A DNA stretch of 64,000 nt. Origin: Ancylostoma caninum (lineage: Eukaryota > Nematoda > Chromadorea > Rhabditida > Ancylostomatidae). Position numbers and translations under genes: made by a program. Below the pieces are notes generated by a model, which saw only the letters and a program-made list of their open reading frames with translations, had not been told where the DNA came from and ran no database searches. This document shows, in pieces, positions 1 through 10,559 of this stretch. The first letter of the stretch is position 1, and every line of letters begins with the position of its first letter. The stretch lies in the NCBI GenBank assembly GCA_037903475.1, contig JBAJFG010000314.1, positions 744,001 to 808,000 on the forward strand, given 5' to 3'.

Positions 1-57
1 CTGTAAGTAGACAATTTCATATGGCACAGAAAACTAGAAAAAGAAGATTAAAAGTAC

Positions 58-2671
58 CGCAGCAACTGGGAGAAGAATCTCAACAAGTAGCCCAGCGACA
101 GCGTGCTTCACGTCCTGAAAAGTATTCAGAACTGGTCTGAAAATTGGCACAAAGCCGAATAATTAGTGAAACCTACCTTATCTTTCACCTCCAGCAAGAA
201 TGACCCCAGATCATCCAGAAATCTGATCCCTAACTCGAAATCGTCCACTTGGTTAGTCTTCAAAAGAATGAGTTAGGCTAAGAGACTTAATGACAACTAT
301 AGTAGAAATGACCACCAAGTGGAAAGACACGCAGCAAAATTGTTTATAATGCAGTAGAAATTTTGAGCTGAATGATCAATTTTTCTAACCTTTATTTTTA
401 CAAACTTCATGGCCATTAGGAGAGAGATCATGTTGTTGCTAACTGTTGCTGTGCTGTCTTTCTTTAAATCCGACAAAATGGTCATGAACTGTCTAAATTA
501 AAGAACAAATGAAAAATAAAAGAACAACAAAAATGTAAGAAAAAAACAATACAGCGGATAAAACAGCGTGAAAAGCAGAATAAACAAAGAAAAACAGTCC
601 CCTACTTGTGGATTTGTGTAAAATGGGTTTCTGACAATACACCAATAACCTCAGCATATGTCTCAGCAACCACTAGACTATTCGTGTTGTTGATGCCCAA
701 GGTAGCCCTAAACAGCATGATTTTGTGGAATAAATTCATAAAAGTACCAGAAATGCAACGAACAGGTTGGGAAACAAACTCCAACGGTGAGTTTGTAGTG
801 GAACTTACGGATCTTTATACTGGACTTGTTGAAACGAACTATCAAGCAGATATTTGACCTGCTGCTCACAAGCGCAAAGATGGAACTCAACCTGGAATAT
901 TCGGAAAATCGCATAAGCTACTTTCGAACTGTGCAGAAATAGGGGAATAAAAAGCACCTGAGGGAGGATTTCTATAAGTACAATGCAGAATAAGTAGTTA
1001 ACAGCCAGTAGTTTCTTCACGGACATACGATTATCGCTGCTGAAAAAAAAATAGAACACGTTGACGTCAAAAAATGAAGAGACGGAAATAGAACCAACGT
1101 TGGGTTCATTGTCTCGTTGATTTTCAACTCCATTCGTTGATGCCACCCAATCAAGGCGTTAATGACCGAAGGTAAACAAAGTTCACTTATTCCATGTAGA
1201 GTACGGCAGAGATTATCGAAGTAGGGATCACCGCCGCGTTGGAGAGACTTGTTGAGCAACTTCTCCTGGAGGCGGACAGCTTAAGATTCCAGAAACCCAG
1301 GAAATTAGAACACATGTACGAGTGAATAAACATCCAAAGTAGCTGATATTCCCACGTTATTTGTAAAAGCGAATTCCACTAAATGTAGAGCCACTAAATG
1401 TCTTATTTTCAGATCTCATCTTACCTTCTCAGAACATTAATGCCCGAATGTTTTTCGTGGAAAATTGTGCAGTTCGTTGGTCCATTCTACTACTTATCAT
1501 ACCTATATATAAAAATATCGCGTGAGGACTTCTTTTGCTGGTCAGACCAAGTGAAATCCACTTTATTGAAAGACCGTTTGAGAATGAAAAAATGTAGCCT
1601 CCGGAAAATGGGCCACGGTGCAGTTCTGTGGACATGGGATTCTTTGTACTAAGTTGCTTGTAAGCCAACACCTAAAAGCGCTGGGCCCCCGTTTGTGACA
1701 CGACTATTTCGCTGATGATGACTGATTTGCCAGATTTGGAGATTATGCACGGAAAAGCCACACCGTCTCGAGAATATATCCTTCATTTCAAGTTCGCGCT
1801 TTACTCCACATGGGCTGTTACAACGTTGCTTCTCGATTATTGGCGTTGAAAACTGTTGGCGATCACTTGTCGCCTCCGTCAGCGACTGCGGCGCAGGTTA
1901 TCATGCTCCAGTTGGAGTAAAGCAGCTACCATGGGCAACAATGCGATTGTTTCGGAGAAACCTAATTGTCAACCCTTTCTACACAGTGCACCTCGGCATA
2001 GAAAAGAGGAATTCAGTGGATTTAACTCCTGAGATGCACGAGAACCAATGTGTCTTGGGAGTGACGAATTTTCCAAACGTGAGAAAAAGAGCATTTCGAG
2101 CATGGTCAGTTTTTTTTATCATCTGTATGTCTACCTTAGCAGCAAAATATTGATGAATATAAATAACAAATTTCTCAAAAGAAAAGATCTGATTCTGATT
2201 TCTAGCGGGCTTTAAGTTCACAGCGCGATGAAATTGGCTTTGTGGACGGAGCACCAGCTGTCAGTTTTACGTCCGTATTTCAGGAGAATGGAATTTGTCA
2301 ACACTGTGTGTGAATAACAATATCAATAATGTTAAACTAACTATCGGTTCTTCTTCTGTTACGGTTTGCAGCTTCCTTTCAAAAAGGCTGAACAAATCCA
2401 TGAGAACCGATTGCCCAGCAAACGATCCGGTAGGAAGACCATAGTCCAAAGCTATAACTGGCACAACCTTAGGAAGACCCCATGGAAGCTCCGCGGCAAC
2501 TGTCCTGAACATATCATCTTTAGCACAAATGAGTGAATAAAGTGTAACAACTTACAGGGACGCACTCACACTTTCTCCTGAGTTGGGCGAAACGGGAGAG
2601 CGGGGTCGCTCTTCCGCCGACTGTTTCTGTTCCTCTGAGTCATGGCAGCTTACGATCGGAGACACATCATC
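58..2671 (-). CDS. sax-2: Furry/SAX-2 family scaffold protein, N-terminal part (3' end lies outside window)
   Basis: Furry proteins are very large HEAT/ARM-like scaffolds that bind and activate NDR kinases; in C. elegans SAX-2 acts with SAX-1 in neurite initiation and termination. Exons read on the minus strand: about 2671-2556, 2504-2342, 1265-1099, 1039-809, 707-606, 492-390, 257-177, 114-58. All junction phases agree and introns end in AG. Diagnostic stretches, recalled from vertebrate FRY: LNKSLQRGGDPYFDNL, AETYAEVIGVLSE, NNMISLLMAMKFVKIK, VDDFELGIRFLDDLGSF with LLEVKDK, and DVKHAVAGLLVEILLPVAA. The order and spacing match the conserved N-terminal Furry domain. The exon at 1039-809 carries roughly 20 residues more than the vertebrate protein before the GxNNTNS segment. 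The exon at 2671-2556 is Ser/Pro/Glu-rich and its upstream edge is uncertain because a stop lies just before it. The true start codon was not identified; the C-terminal bulk lies beyond base 1. Confidence 0.93.
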
Positions 2672-4284
2672 GCCGTATCATCTCATCCTGCAAAATATTT
2701 GGCTTTCATGAGAAGAAAACTGGAATGAATAGCAAAAGAAGGAAGCTTTCGGTTGGAAGTGAATGGGCTAATTCACGAACTACACTAACATGTAACGGTT
2801 TTAAAGTACGCAAGATGGTTAAAATAGTTGTTCTCAAAGCAAGAACTGCGGAAACTAACTGTATGAAACGATACAGCAAACAATACACTGCATGGGCCTA
2901 GGAGAATATTAGCTGGAGGAGCATCAATTTCAGTTATAATGCAAAAAAAACATGGCTAAAACAATAGGGCTAAAAGCTTTGGCATGGAGGAAGAAAAGGA
3001 CGAGATAATTTTGCAGTAAGTTGGCGTAGCGTTTAAACGTGAACATGAAAATATTTTAAAAAGCCGGGGGGGGGGGCTTCCGAGCGTTTCCAAAACAGTA
3101 AACTGGTGTATATATACCATACTAAACAGCTCTAGTACAAACATCTCAGCAGAAACACTTACACAGTTCGTTATTTATTATGCCACATAGTGGAAACAGT
3201 ACTCCAGTGGCTAACCATGATTATCTTGTTATGACCAACTAAAAACTGCCTCTACTCCCATACTTCTGTGATTTCTGATGTAGCATTATTTAAGGAGTGA
3301 CCACAAACATTTCCATGGAACGTACCGCAGCTTCTCCCAACACCACTAGTGCGTAGATCGTCGCAGAAGCAGATGTTCCGAGTTGTAATGGAAGATGTCG
3401 TCAATTCAATTGCACTGCCTTCATTTACACCGAAAACACAAACTGGGCAGAACCATTGCGGTTGCGCCTCGTGTATATAATTGTGAACTGCTCTCTAGGA
3501 ATCGCACAGTCTTTTCGTAACCAAAATACTAGTTGACACATTTGGAAATTCAAATACCGAATATTCAGTCTTCTCAAAAGAAGAGAATCAGAAGACAATC
3601 GCTAGGGACCTCATTCCAGGATAAGGCTGCACTATCGCTCCAAAAGTGCTCGATGAGAAGAGTCCTGGAACTGCGCACCTGTGACGGTCCGGATTTTCCG
3701 TCTGGGACCTGTTCACACTTTTATGCAGTGCGTTTCATAATTGTGAGACCCCCCCCCCCTAATAATTCCATCCCACGCTTTTTCTGGTGATCATGGAATT
3801 TTTTCCCTAGTATCGTCTCTGATAACTGGGCAAGACGAACGCAGCACGAACGCGTTTCTACAGCAGTAATGGTTCGGTTTCAAACCCCATTTTGGGCGTG
3901 GCTTTCCCCCCGATTGCTGCCATTCTCCCCTTGATTGCTGCCATCCTCCCCTGATTGCTGCTAAAATCGCGGAGGACGTTAATGGCAGCACATCTAATCT
4001 AGAATGGCAGCAATATCTGAGTTGAAAGGCAGCAATGTCCTGCTATAGTCCTGCCGTTGCAGCGGCAAGAACCGAGATATAGCTGCGTTCCTTCTCCTGG
4101 CTCGGCTGGATATGCGCTCCGCTTACCCCATGCCCAATCCAAATGAACACAAACAGTATAATCACAAAGATCAAAACGACTTTATTTTCTATAACTTCAC
4201 TTCTATATATAGAAAACTATAGTCATAGTACTAATGGTAGTAACAACAGTAATAAACGTAAGTAACAATTGAACAATAATAACA
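2672..4284. other. Putative intron of sax-2 with repeat debris
   Basis: No convincing exon was seen. A run of nine or more G at about 3065-3075 and a run of C at about 3751-3760 are simple-sequence tracts. From about 3825 to 4075 lies a GC-rich remnant with repeated GATTGCTGCCAT-like blocks; it matches the left arm of the complete foldback element at 42.4 kb. Confidence 0.5.
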
Positions 4285-4444
4285 TACAGGGAAGTCCAAA
4301 CGGACGCAGACAAGGGTCGGGACCATGGCGCGGCTCACTTGGGCAGAGACGCAGGCGGTCAGCATGCAGAGCGCCGATGTCTCTGCCCAAGAAAGCCGCG
4401 CCACGTTCCCGACCCTTGCCTGCGACCGTTTGGACTTCTCTGTA
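4285..4444. mobile_element. TA-flanked foldback MITE, family A, copy 1
   Basis: Roughly 160-bp element bounded by TA. The left end TACAGGGAAGTCCAAACG is inverted at the right end (CGTTTGGACTTCTCTGTA). The inverted arms extend almost the full length (CTTGGGCAGAGAC against GTCTCTGCCCAAG), leaving a short centre. No coding capacity. Two further copies are at 9165 and 30580. TA target duplication and full-length terminal inverted repeats suggest a non-autonomous Tc1/mariner-class element. It sits in a putative intron of sax-2. Confidence 0.85.
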
Positions 4445-4730
4445 AGCGACTTCGAGGTTTGAGGTAATGTGCCGTAAAAATATGGGCACAGCTTCGTATT
4501 TTTTCACAAGAGTCTCAATATTGAAATTTGCTCTGAAACTTCGGCTAGTGCGATCAATTGGACAGTGCCGATATTTCTCCGAAATAGAAAAAAAGCTAGG
4601 ATAAAAACGCGAAAATCTTCAGTCACGTAGGTAGGTAAGGACCTGAAAGACAAAAAAAAACAGTCTCTTGCAGCTTCAGAGGAGATCATGGGGAGATGGA
4701 AATTTGGATCGTGGGATTGAGCCACGGATC
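4445..4730. other. Intronic/intergenic stretch without recognised feature
   Basis: No splice-consistent coding segment could be chosen here, although open frames exist on both strands. An A-run lies near 4650-4660. Confidence 0.4.
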
Positions 4731-4759
4731 ACTTGACGCGCACAACGAAGAGGGTCCTT

Positions 4760-5109
4760 GCTCATCGTGTTCCTCCGGGAATCGGCCACACAGCGTTTCT
4801 AGAAGGGCAATCAGTAATCACCATGAAAAAGGAATGGAGAATAAAGTGAAGAGCCGAACAACAACACGGGCGCACTCACCAGCTTGGGCATAAGGCGGCA
4901 ATCTCTCACAACATATTGCCTGATATCTCCCCTAAACAAAAAATTCTGCTTGCTTTAGCCAGGGAAAGAATAAAGCAACTCACAAAGCTCGGCCGATAGC
5001 TTTCCTCCAAAGTGGGCCTCACTGACCACGACACACTTTCCTGGCCGTCAGTGCATCCGCTCGCGCCGTATCTGTGGCACCTGGCTTGAGATAGAACCTG
5101 GAAGAGGAA
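4760..5109 (-). CDS. Probable upstream exons of the Furry/SAX-2 gene
   Basis: Three minus-strand open segments have good splice signals and agreeing phases: about 5109-4993 (after a CTCTTCCAG acceptor, ending at GTGAGTTG), 4941-4890 (after TTTGTTTAG, ending at GTGAGTGC) and 4838 downward (after GCCCTTCTAG). Joined, they read VLSQARCHRYGASGCTDGQ, then RPTLEESYRPSF, GRYQAICCERLPPYAQA and ETLCGRFPEEHDEQGPSS. A GTGATC donor inside the last segment, near 4765, would leave phase 1, which fits an acceptor (ATGACTCAG) inside the Ser/Pro-rich exon at 2.6 kb. The link to Furry is therefore inferred from strand, phase and distance; I do not recognise the residues. The roughly 2.1-kb intron this implies holds a MITE and a foldback remnant. 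Alternatively this is a separate small gene. Confidence 0.4.
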
Positions 5110-5320
5110 GAAAATTATCAAATGCCCATGTTGCACCTCATTGTGTGAACTCACTCAGTCGGTGCCGCCTCATCAGCTCACATAGTGCCCTCACGGTCGC
5201 TCACATGTTGCTCTCTCAGATTCAAAAATTGCGAACGAGTGTCCAGCGTTAATTCACTAAACGATCCCGCATAATCATTCGTCATGATAAAGTAAAAACA
5301 GCAAGCACAAGTCATAGACA

Positions 5321-5735
5321 TCACAAAGCAGAACTTTTAAAGTTCACCCACGAATTCTGCCTCAAATCCAGAAAGACCAAATTTGGAAATTTGCTGGCAA
5401 GATCAGCCCAAGGTCGACAAAGGTGGTTCTCCCGCGGACAAATATACTTGACCGTTGGTGCCGCAAAGCGTATTCGTTTCACGTCATCGTCATTCAGAAG
5501 ACAGTTTTCGAGACGTAACGTCTTGGATGAAATCGATTTCATAAACAAATAACAGCCGCCAGCCCTCAACCGTACGTAAATATGTTACAGATACACTCAC
5601 TTCTAGGTACCGATAACTCCAAAGATTGTTCAAAACTTGTGTAGCGGCGGGCCTGTTTCCGATGATCTCCAAGTCCATCTCTACGTATTCCGTTGTCGTC
5701 CATTGCACACGCACAATTCTGTAGATCACATACAA
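5321..5735 (-). CDS. Leucine-rich-repeat-like protein fragment, possibly F-box/LRR type
   Basis: Two minus-strand segments look coding. The upstream one (about 5710-5600) reads VRVQWTTTEYVEMDLEIIG and then ATQVLNNLWSYR. The downstream one (about 5565-5321, stop TGA) reads KTLRLENCLLNDDDVKRI, then a Cys/Pro-containing linker and LASKFPNLVFLDLRQNSW. The LxLxxCxL and FPNLVFLDLRQN pieces are typical of leucine-rich repeats in F-box/LRR proteins, which in nematodes form large families of ubiquitin-ligase adaptors. The junction could use a GTACCTAG donor and a GGTTGAG acceptor (intron about 46 bases), but neither site is strong. No F-box motif was confirmed upstream, where a MITE begins at about 5.99 kb. 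The gene could be truncated or a pseudogene. Confidence 0.35.
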
Positions 5736-5991
5736 TTGCTCTAGTTACCTCATGTGCACTGCACGCGATTGGTACTCGGCGTTGTTTGTTGCAAGAAAAC
5801 AAACGACGAAGAGAAATCCCGAAGGTCTGCGAATGTCCGACGTTCTGCCACCGCGAAAGCCGCATGAACAAACTATTAGAGAAATAAGAAGAATGAAAAC
5901 GCGAAAAATTGTGTCCCATTCGAAGAGGAAGCCGAGAAATGCAGATTATAGGCACAAATACCCAATTACCGACGTTTCCTAAACAGACTAT

Positions 5992-6523
5992 GGGGCAATT
6001 TATACTAGATGCGAGTGTTTGACGCTCGCATTCATTTGCGAAGGATTTTCCATGTAGACCGGTCAATGCGGGATGCACATGCTCAATGAAGTTAAGGTTC
6101 GCAGCTCATACACCCGCATTTACGCCGCGGGGCCGTAAATGCGTGCGCTATGAAAACGCCGTAAATGAGCTAAGCCGTAAATGAGCTCTATGTCCCAGTT
6201 GCAAGGTCACAGGCTAGGTTGAGATTCTTCACTTATAGAGCTGTAAATGAGTTCAACTTGTTGCTAGCTAAAAATGAGCATTTGATTGAATTGTCTTTGC
6301 AAGCTTTCAGAAAGCTTGTCAGGAGAACTTCTTTGGGACCATTGAATGTATGAACATGTTGATGTCGCTTCATATGTTGATGATAACTGATATGTTATTG
6401 TACTTATTTACGCGTGGCTTAGCCCGCGTCTCCAAATAAATAAATAAATAAAATGCGACTCGCCCTATCCTTCACTGTTTAGACATGCGAGCGTCAAACG
6501 CACGCATCTAGTATAAATTGCTC
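5992..6523. mobile_element. Foldback MITE, family B, copy 1
   Basis: The left end GGGGCAATTTATACTAGATG is mirrored at the right end by CATCTAGTATAAATTGCTC. Inside the ends, GTTTGACGCTCGCA pairs with TGCGAGCGTCAAAC. The left interior CATTTGCGAAGGATTTTCC recurs in all family B copies (6.94, 40.09 and 48.53 kb). The middle holds repeated GCCGTAAATGAGCT units and an AAATAAATAAATAAAT tract at about 6437-6453, neither of which is seen in the other copies, so this copy appears expanded or interrupted. Confidence 0.8.
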
Positions 6524-6575
6524 TTATACCATACTTATATCAACATATCAACATAAGAGCAATTTCGAAAGTAGT

Positions 6576-6780
6576 TTGAATGAGACAGATGCGATTGCGA
6601 CGATAGCTTCGCTGCGGGACCTAGGATCCTGTGATTGGGAAGCGATGAGTGCAGCAATTGCTGCACTCATCGCCCCCCAATCGCAGGATTTGCTGCTTGC
6701 AGCAGGACGAACTCAGGCATTGCTGCCGTGGCAGCAATGCCTGAGTTCGTCTTCCTGTGGGCGTGGCCTAGCAGGTCATG
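6576..6780. repeat. Two tight perfect hairpins (GTGCAGCAATTGCTGCAC type)
   Basis: A nearly perfect palindrome is centred at about 6661 (GCGATGAGTGCAGCAATTGC and its complement). A second is centred at about 6731, with CGAACTCAGGCATTGCTGCC pairing across a short centre with GGCAGCAATGCCTGAGTTCG. Both share the GCAGCAAT words of the 42.4-kb foldback element, so this is probably a diverged member of that family. The open frame across it is a by-product of the palindromes. Confidence 0.7.
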
Positions 6781-6818
6781 TTGCGTTTCTCTTGCTCAGT
6801 TATCGGAGTAAGAAAAAG

Positions 6819-6870
6819 GGATAAAACGGATACGACCCACCGGTGGGTCGTATTGTCCGTTATGTGTTAA
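6819..6870. repeat. CCACCGGTGG palindromic element, copy 1
   Basis: GGATAAAACGGATACGACCC is followed by ACCGGTGGGTCGTATTGTCC and GTTATGTGTTAA. The core is a long perfect palindrome around ACCGGT. A second locus at 11.56 kb has the same sequence and flanks with the palindrome duplicated, so this is a mobile or copied unit rather than chance. Confidence 0.8.
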
Positions 6871-6940
6871 ACAACTGCTATCAACTTACTAATTTTACGG
6901 ACTTTAGTGCGTTTTGCTGTGCCGCGGAAAACCGATTATA

Positions 6941-7165
6941 GGGCAGTTTATACCAATTGCGTGCGTCAGCCGCGTTTCATGAGCACGCATCCATTTGTAG
7001 AGCATTTCCTCCGAAGACTGGTCAGTGCGGCATGCAAATCTTCAATGAAGAGAGCGCACGGTCGCCGCAATGCCATAAGCGCGCGCGTCTGGGCTGCGAC
7101 AATGATGCGATGGCCCTATTCTTCATCATATAGACGCGCATTAGTCGCACTCATCCGGTATACAT
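6941..7165. mobile_element. Foldback MITE, family B, copy 2
   Basis: The left end GGGCAGTTTATACCAATTGC and the interior ATCCATTTGTAGAGCATTTC match family B. The right end carries CTATTCTTCATCATATAGACG, GTCGCACTCATCC and GGTATA, the same order as the right end at 40.3 kb. It is diverged, and adjoining T-rich runs lie at 7172-7200. Confidence 0.7.
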
Positions 7166-8090
7166 TTACATTTTTTTTACATTTTTTTACATTTTTTTTG
7201 GCCCTTATCTGGCAAGCTGAACATGGGGCCATAAAGGCGTGGGAACAAAAAAAAAACGTTGAAAGTCGTCCATAGATAAATCTAATGAACCACTACCTAC
7301 GTACGAAATGATCTGTGAGGAACAACTGAAGAAACAGCAATGGGCGCAGCAGGTTATCTATCCTGGTTTCAATCTTAGTAGATGCTGATCATATTTATTC
7401 GCTTGATTTGTTTCGATCACAACGGCATTTTTCTTGCAATACCATTAGCCTTTTTGATAAAATTCTTTATTAATTCGTCTTAACCTTTCATTTGTATCCT
7501 CGAATTGCCATTCTGGATGAGGCGTACAATAGTTTAAAGAGTGGTATGACATCGAAGACGACTATATAGTACTTCATCAGTGTACGGAGAATTTGCACAA
7601 ACAAAATACTGCTTTCTGCAAAAACAAAAGAAACGATGACATAAGAACACAAGCGCTTGTCAAAAAAAAATTAAAGTGCTCACTATAGTGTTCAATTTCT
7701 CCTGTTCGTTCCACGTGGCTCCATTACAGCAATTGGCAGTCTGGGTATTGCCACCCACACTTGCTCCAACCTGAGCACTATGGCTTCGCTTCCTCTTGGC
7801 GAAAAGTCCACCAGGGGCACTCGTTTGTATCCCAGGAAAGCCGAGTTTCTGTTCAGCAAGGGATGAACGAGGGTATATTGACTTTCTTGGCATAACGTGC
7901 ACGGAAATCTGAGCGTGGCAGCGCATAAGTCTGGTGTCGGCTGTGCTAATTCCGGCCTCGGCAAGGGCATTCCGCATGACCACATTGTATGCTGTGGGGC
8001 ATACCGCTATCGCTCTGGCTACCCAGTATCTAAGGATCGGCTTCGATATTTCGTCCAAACAACAGTGTGCCAGACCTTCTGTAAATTCTA
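7166..8090. other. Non-coding stretch, no confident gene
   Basis: Open frames exist on the minus strand around 7660-8058 but I could not place splice sites or a family. Otherwise the sequence is AT-rich. Confidence 0.4.
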
Positions 8091-8092
8091 AG

Positions 8093-8372
8093 AGATCTCA
8101 GAACCCCAAAAACAATTTTCTGATCGCATCTGAAACTTGCTTCCTCAAAAGCTTGCCGACAAGTTGTTTTCACACTTCCTTGCCGACAAGTTGTTCGCCC
8201 GAAAAGCTTGTCGACAACTTGTTTCCACTGCTTCGTTGTTGAAAACAAGTTGTCGACAAGCTTTTCGGGCGAACAACTTGTCGGCAAGGAAGTGTGAAAA
8301 CAACTTGTCAACAGGCTTTTGGAAAAACAAGTTTCGGATGCGATCAGAAACTTGTTTTTGGGGTTCTGAGAT
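8093..8372. mobile_element. Foldback element with AAGTTGTCGACAAG core, copy 1
   Basis: Long inverted repeat of about 280 bp. The left end CTCAGAACCCCAAAAACA pairs with the right end GTTTTTGGGGTTCTGAG. Inside, CTTGCCGACAAGTTGTTCGC pairs with GCGAACAACTTGTCGGCAAG, and AAGCTTGTCGACAACTTG pairs with CAAGTTGTCGACAAGCTT. The centre is a short CACTGCTTCGTTG loop. A related copy lies at 46.0-46.24 kb, and a short piece ending in GTTCTGAG lies at 9.94-10.01 kb. No coding capacity. Confidence 0.85.
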
Positions 8373-8509
8373 GGTGGAACCTTGCAAATTGCTCGATAAC
8401 CTTTAGATCCGCAGATATAACAGCTAGATCTGCCCCTAGTTGTTTGAGGCGGATTTGATTCGTCTGGACCGTGGGGGTACGTGTTCCTTTACCTCCTGAT
8501 TGATGCGAA

Positions 8510-8785
8510 TTACTCAGAAGTTTTCAAACAAGTTGTTTCCAACTTATCAGGCCCTAAACAAGTTGTATCCAACTTATCGAGGGTGTAATCAAGTTGGATA
8601 CTACTTATCTTCTGCATAGCCTCGTTCATTACATGTTGTTTCCAACTTATCTCATTTGAAACAAGTTGGAAACAACTTACCTCACCAAAGACAAGTTGTT
8701 TCCAACCTATCCGGGGCAGAGAGTTGTATGTTGTATCCAACATATCTTGCCAGGAACAAGTTGTATCCAACTTTGCACAGCCACG
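8510..8785. repeat. Degenerate tandem array of ACAAGTTGTNTCCAACTTAT units
   Basis: About eight imperfect units with variable spacing (about 30-40 bp) of the partly palindromic word CAAGTTGTTTCCAACTTATC or its inverse. It starts next to ACTCAGAAG, the end motif of the foldback family next door, so it may be an amplified internal part of that element. Confidence 0.7.
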
Positions 8786-9164
8786 TGACAATCAGTAGAT
8801 GTTAACACATTTCAACTTGACTATCGATCAAACCATGATGCAACTGCTTCATTCTCGTTAGCTAACTTTATAACATTCGACGCTCCGCTATGTATTATCA
8901 CTTTCTTCACGATTTAATGATTGTTTCTTTCTTTATTGCTGCTATTTCTACATGTTCTCGAACAAATATGCTTTCTCATCCGTGTACATATTTACATAAA
9001 GTACAGGCGGTTCAGAGAAAAATCGGTACTGGTGTATTCACAGATTGAAGGTAGGCTTTACAGTTGCGCACTATCTAGCATACTTGATATCAACTGAAAA
9101 CGACAGCATATCAGTCCATGGTCCTTTCAAACGTACCGACTACCGGTTGAATGGATTATGCATA

Positions 9165-9322
9165 TAGGAAACTCCAAACGTACGTAGGCAAGAGTCGAGA
9201 TCGCGGCGTGGCTCTCATGGATAGAGACGCAGGCGCACACTATGCTGGGCTTCCGTGACTCTGCCCAAGAGAGCCGCGCCACGGTCCTGATTCTTGACTG
9301 CGTCCGTTTGGAGTTCTCTGTA
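9165..9322. mobile_element. TA-flanked foldback MITE, family A, copy 2
   Basis: TAGGAAACTCCAAACGTACG at the left and CCGTTTGGAGTTCTCTGTA at the right, with TCTGCCCAAGAGAGCCGCG in the right arm. Same length and ends as the copies at 4285 and 30580. The left arm is more diverged, for example TGGATAGAGAC where the other copies have GGGCAGAGAC. Confidence 0.85.
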
Positions 9323-9470
9323 TGTGTTTGTGTGCGGTGTGTGTGCGGTGTGCGTGTAGTGTGTGTGCGGTGTTTGGGTGTATGTGCGGTGTGTGTGTAT
9401 GTGCGGTGTGTGTATGTGCGGTGTATGTGCGGTTTGTATGAGCGGTGTATGCGCGGTGTGTGTGTACAGT
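9323..9470. repeat. Imperfect TGTGTGCGG repeat
   Basis: Irregular run of TGTGTGTGCGGTGTGTGTA-like units directly beside a MITE end. On the minus strand it reads as a His/Thr-rich open frame, which is a composition effect. About 250 bp further on lies the perfect GT run. Confidence 0.8.
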
Positions 9471-9724
9471 CTGGTAGGGCAGAGGTGGCACCTGAGGTGA
9501 CTGTGTCTGCAATTACGACTTCGTCCGCAGAATGCGTCTTGGAGGAGATTTTACTAAATAGCAGTAGGGAAACATCAGAGTGGAAGGAATCACACCACAT
9601 ACGTATCAAAAAAGTGGAAAAATTTGATTATTTGGCCGACTTCGGGACAAGGTCGTAATTGCGGACAAAGTCGACCCAGGTGCCACCTCTGTCCTACCAG
9701 ACTGTTTGTGAGGTGTGCATGTGC

Positions 9725-9826
<102 letters not shown>

Positions 9827-10559
9827 GACAGTCAGCCAACATCTAGCCGAATCCAAGGTGCAATCTCAGCATCGCCAAGAATATCAGCAAAGACTAGACC
9901 GACGTCAAATTGAGTATATTGTAAAAATAGATAAGATTAATGGTAAGTTGTCTGAAGCCTTCAGACAACTTGCCACATTGCTTGTTTCCAAGTTGTTTCC
10001 GGAGTTCTGAGTAGCCGTACCATCGCTTCCGTTGGTGGTATTTCACTTGCATGCGGCATATCGGCCATACAGGTAAGTGCTGTGGCAGTTAAAATCAACC
10101 GGACTAAGAATAGGAAGATCACAGTAATACCTAAAGTCGCCGACTTCTTCGTATGATGTCTGAACTGACCGAAATGCAACTAACCACTATGGCCGCGACT
10201 GGTCGATGGAACTGGCCAACAAATCCAAGGCAGGGCTATTCAGGTCTATGGCGTTAAGAAGAGTTTACGAGAGGGATTCAGCAGCAGACGTTGTGCTCTC
10301 GCAGACCGACCACCTTTATATAGTGGACGTTAATTGGATTTCCGGTTAAGCTGCTCATACTCACTTATCTTCTCACGTGCATAGTGAGCAAGTCTCACCT
10401 GCCTAATCTATTTCTTAACACATTTGCGACAACACAGATTTTCCGCTCAGGGCCACTTTGGACCAAAGCGAGTTTGCGCTTGTTTCTCACCGGATTTGCG
10501 AGAACTAGGGCCTATTTGACATGCTGATCACAATTATGCCATCTATTTTACTTAGTAAT

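Noticed and set aside
1736..1920. Plus-strand open segment (FGDYARKSHTVSRIYPSF and onward) that looked like a terminal exon
   Set aside because: It lies antisense within the intron between two firmly identified sax-2 exons, has no upstream exons that connect, and matches no family I know.
8137..8406. Mirror-image frames on both strands with similar proteins
   Set aside because: They are the two arms of a foldback element.
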